64,000 nucleotides of DNA, taken from contig CAJUQP010000003.1 of assembly GCA_910588245.1 (NCBI GenBank), positions 1-64,000 of the forward strand, in the 5' to 3' direction. The notes below the pieces were generated by a model. It worked only from the letters and a program-made list of their open reading frames with translations, was not told where the DNA came from and ran no database searches. Origin of the DNA: an uncultured Muribaculaceae bacterium. Lineage in GTDB: Bacteria; Bacteroidota; Bacteroidia; Bacteroidales; Muribaculaceae. Positions 61,213-64,000 of the stretch are shown here, in pieces (position 1 is the stretch's first letter; each line of letters starts with the position of its first letter). Made by a program: the position numbers and the translations under genes.

Positions 61213-64000
61213 TTAGAAACCAAGTTCAAGGCCGAGTACCCAACTGCGGTTATAGTAGGTGTTGCCGGTGTCTAGATCGAAACCGTCAACCGACTGATAG
61301 ATATCGAACGGGTTGATGACCTGACCGTAGACTTTAACATGCTTGGCAACTTTGCCTATAAGCTTCTCAGGGAATACGTAACCAAGAGAGATATTACGCA
61401 TACGTATGAAGTTTGCTTTCTCGAAACCATGAGCGTATGCATACGAGTCAGAGTTGCCTCCCTGCACGGATGTCAGTATAGGTTTCTGATATCTTGCGCC
61501 AGTATTGTCAGGAGTCCAGAAGTCGTTCTGAGCCTCTCCGAGCACACCATACCCAAACAGATATGCAGGATGCTCAACCATATAGTTGAAACGGCCATAA
61601 AGGGAGAAACTGAGTTCGATGCCCTTGTAATTGAAGATATTCGACCATCCTGCAGTCATGGTAGGACGACGGTTTCCAATTATCACGCGGTCATTGTCAT
61701 CCATCTTATAATCACCGTTCAAGTCTTTGGGTTTTACCTTACCGGGGGAGAATTTCTCACCATTTGCATTCCATTTCTCTATTTCAGCAAGATCCTCGGG
61801 AGTGTTCTGCCAAAGACCGTCTGCCTCATATCCATAGAAGACGCCAATCGACTCGCCGATAAACCATGAGTTTGCAACGTCATCGTTCTTTCCGTTGGAA
61901 AGCTCTTCGATCTTATCTTTCTGCCAGCCCATATTGAATGTGGTATTCCATGTGAAATCCTTTACTTCAACAGGTATTGCATTAACTGTCAGTTCGACAC
62001 CCTTATTTGAAGTGCGACCGATATTGGCGATTGTGGAATAATAGCCTGTTACAGTCGGAACGGACATATTGAGAAGAAGATCTTTTGTCTTTGAGAAATA
62101 TACCTCGAGGCTACCGTTGATACGGTTATTGAGGAATCCGTAGTCTATACCGAAGTTCCACTGAGTTGTTTTCTCCCAACCCACCTCAAGATTGGCCATT
62201 GCGATAGCGTCTTTCACATACCCGGGGTCATTCATTGTATAACCCGTACCATAGCCATCGGCGGTAGGTATAAGCACTTTCTGTATGTTGCCAAGTGTGG
62301 AATAAGGACTGATTGCAGAGTTACCTGTCGTACCGACACCGGCACGGATCTTCAACTGCGATAGCCAGTTGACATCGCGAAGGAAGTTTTCTTGCTGGAT
62401 TCTCCATCCGAGAGACATTGAGGGGAAGAAAGCCCATTTACGACCCTTCGAAAGCTGAGAGGCTCCATCCCAACGTGCGGAAGCTGTAAGCAAATAACGA
62501 TCATCATAGCCATAGTTTACACGAACCATATAAGACTCAAGCTGACGGTCAGTGTAACCTGTGCTCATACTTGCCTGGTTGTCTGCATCTGTCACAGGAA
62601 GAGAGCCCATGGCATTCCATTTATACATATTCTGCTCAAGACCGCTTATAGCCATAGACGCGTTCTCGAAGTTCCACTTGGAAGCGGTCTGGAGAAGAGT
62701 AAGACCTACATTATGTTTCTCTGCAAATGTGTTGTTGTAGGTGATCATATTGTCAAGAGTCCATGAGAAGTCACGGCGTTGCTGCCAGCGGGCCTGGTTC
62801 TTGCCACCATCACTGAATTTATAAGCCGATTCGTCATCAACAAAATCACCCTGGCGCCAATTGCGGTAGTCGGGGCCGAAAGAGAATTTGTAGTCAAGGC
62901 CCTTCAAGGGTGCCCAGATCTCACCGAGATGAAGAGTGGCAGAGAATGAACCGAGCACACGATATGTCTCACGGTTAGAGATATTGTGTCTCCACTCCTC
63001 GACTGGGTTATAGGAGGTATTGTCACCACCGGGATATCTTATACGGTCGCCATTGTCATCAAACGGGCGAGCCCAACTGTAATTTTGCTTGTAAAGCTGA
63101 TACACACCTGTCGGAGCTCCCGTCGAGGAACGTGCATAAGCCTGCGACATACCATAATCCTGCTCCTCGCGTGAGGCATTCATCGACATGCTGATCGTCA
63201 TCCATTTAACAGGTGTGATATTGACACCTACACGGGCTGTGTAACGATTGTATTTCTGTCCCTGCTGTGTACCCTTGTTGCTCAAGAATCCAAATGAACC
63301 GAAAGCATTCATCTTCTCTGTGCCACCGGAAGCGCTGATCGTGTGCTCCTGAATGAAACCAGTGCGGAGAGCCTGGCCTACCCAGTCATATTCCTCTACT
63401 CTTGACGGATCCCAGCTGCCGCCGCTCCATCCGTTCATGATGTTATTATAGGCGGTGGCATCATCTATTGTGCCGAAAAGAAGGGCATCGCTCTCGCGGG
63501 TCGGGTTGCGCGGATCAGCATATTTCTCAGGATCCGAGTTGTAGGCTGCCCAACGACGATAGTTGATGAAATCGGAAGCGTTGACATTCTTGTTGCGATC
63601 AACGAGATTCTGCCACGTCACCGAACCCGAGTAGTTAAGGCTGAACTGTCCTGCCTTACCAGTCTTTGTCGTTACGATAACGACACCGTTGGCACCACGG
63701 CTACCGTAGATAGCGGTTGCGGATGCATCCTTGAGGATGTCAATTTTCTCTATATCACGCGGGTTGAGAGTCTCAATACCGGACGCCGACATAATAGGCA
63801 CCCCATCGACTACATAAAGAGGAGAATTGGACGCTGTCAGCGAACGCTCACCACGGATGCGGATATCGCCGATCGTACCGGGACGCTCACTTGTTGTGAT
63901 GTCGACACCGGCAGCTTTACCCTGAAGGGCTTCGAAGGCATTCGTCACAGGTCGTGACTGAAGATCTTTCGCGCTGACAGAGGATATGGCACCCGTGACA
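61213..64000 (-). CDS. SusC/RagA-family TonB-dependent receptor, N-terminus beyond the window
   Basis: The frame is open from the window end at 64000, so the signal peptide, the carboxypeptidase-like domain and the first part of the plug are outside. What is visible (929 codons) begins in the plug with VTGAISSVSAKDLQSRPVTN and has the SusC marks LQGKAAGVDI, GDIRIRGERSLTASNSPLYV and YGSRGANGVVIVTTKTG, followed by the barrel up to the terminal strand WVLGLELGF. With SusD it imports oligosaccharides with TonB energy. Normal SusC length is about 1,000-1,100 residues, so roughly 100-150 are missing. Confidence 0.95.
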   Translation of the reverse strand, partial: VTGAISSVSAKDLQSRPVTNAFEALQGKAAGVDITTSERPGTIGDIRIRGERSLTASNSPLYVVDGVPIMSASGIETLNPRDIEKIDILKDASATAIYGSRGANGVVIVTTKTGKAGQFSLNYSGSVTWQNLVDRNKNVNASDFINYRRWAAYNSDPEKYADPRNPTRESDALLFGTIDDATAYNNIMNGWSGGSWDPSRVEEYDWVGQALRTGFIQEHTISASGGTEKMNAFGSFGFLSNKGTQQGQKYNRYTARVGVNITPVKWMTISMSMNASREEQDYGMSQAYARSSTGAPTGVYQLYKQNYSWARPFDDNGDRIRYPGGDNTSYNPVEEWRHNISNRETYRVLGSFSATLHLGEIWAPLKGLDYKFSFGPDYRNWRQGDFVDDESAYKFSDGGKNQARWQQRRDFSWTLDNMITYNNTFAEKHNVGLTLLQTASKWNFENASMAISGLEQNMYKWNAMGSLPVTDADNQASMSTGYTDRQLESYMVRVNYGYDDRYLLTASARWDGASQLSKGRKWAFFPSMSLGWRIQQENFLRDVNWLSQLKIRAGVGTTGNSAISPYSTLGNIQKVLIPTADGYGTGYTMNDPGYVKDAIAMANLEVGWEKTTQWNFGIDYGFLNNRINGSLEVYFSKTKDLLLNMSVPTVTGYYSTIANIGRTSNKGVELTVNAIPVEVKDFTWNTTFNMGWQKDKIEELSNGKNDDVANSWFIGESIGVFYGYEADGLWQNTPEDLAEIEKWNANGEKFSPGKVKPKDLNGDYKMDDNDRVIIGNRRPTMTAGWSNIFNYKGIELSFSLYGRFNYMVEHPAYLFGYGVLGEAQNDFWTPDNTGARYQKPILTSVQGGNSDSYAYAHGFEKANFIRMRNISLGYVFPEKLIGKVAKHVKVYGQVINPFDIYQSVDGFDLDTGNTYYNRSWVLGLELGF

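Overview
The window reads as chromosomal DNA of a Bacteroidales bacterium, most likely Muribaculaceae (S24-7). The signs are Bacteroidota-type promoters (TTG/TTTG about 20 bases before TAnnTTTG), a SusC/SusD pair, proteins carrying TonB C-terminal domains, many SPI/SPII exported proteins, the gene order thrS-infC-rpmI-rplT, and an oxalate operon of the kind known in S24-7 genomes. The family assignment is an inference from gene content, not a computed placement.

Layout. 1-4288: end of a tRNA-Gly gene, a BlaI-type repressor and M56/BlaR1-type sensor behind three phased operators, a fluoride channel and a membrane protein with a TonB C-terminal domain. 4523-11819: C1B peptidase, a phosphate-selective-type porin divergent from an Agp-like glucose-1-phosphatase, a DUF2339 membrane protein and a convergent beta-barrel protein. 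11991-15386: tRNA-Leu, a GNAT enzyme, then an overlapping trio (stand-alone amino-acid adenylation enzyme, GNAT, esterase) that could be a small uncharacterised biosynthetic unit. 15790-21600: two GH43-type enzymes and an AraC regulator split by a 330-bp non-autonomous element, followed by a WG-repeat protein, a deleted AlbA/Schlafen-type gene and an IS1182-like transposase remnant; this is the scarred, accessory part of the window.

22063-30399 is a same-strand set of cell-envelope genes of unknown role: a membrane-anchored TPR regulator, a small membrane protein, three lipoproteins, two outer-membrane beta-barrels and a protein with two retropepsin-like aspartate motifs. A 13-bp direct repeat 63 bp apart sits at the promoter of its second gene. 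It is the best candidate here for an undescribed system.

30629-43969 is mostly core: SbcC/SbcD, an ion channel with an altered filter grouped with a urea transporter and an MFS carrier, the thrS-infC-rpmI-rplT operon and a large periplasmic TPR protein. 44174-48341 is an oxalate operon: Frc moves CoA from formyl-CoA to oxalate, Oxc decarboxylates oxalyl-CoA, and an AEC-type permease probably exchanges the anions. 48710-49958 holds small genes including an AlaX-type editing protein.

50040-64000, all on the minus strand, is a rhamnogalacturonan-I utilisation locus: SusC (cut by the window end), SusD, a PL11 lyase, then rhamnulokinase, rhamnose isomerase, RhaT, rhamnulose-1-phosphate aldolase, a GH105 unsaturated-uronyl hydrolase and a DUF4861 protein. 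Together they bind, cut and import the polymer and carry its L-rhamnose to dihydroxyacetone phosphate and lactaldehyde. No dedicated regulator of this locus is in view.
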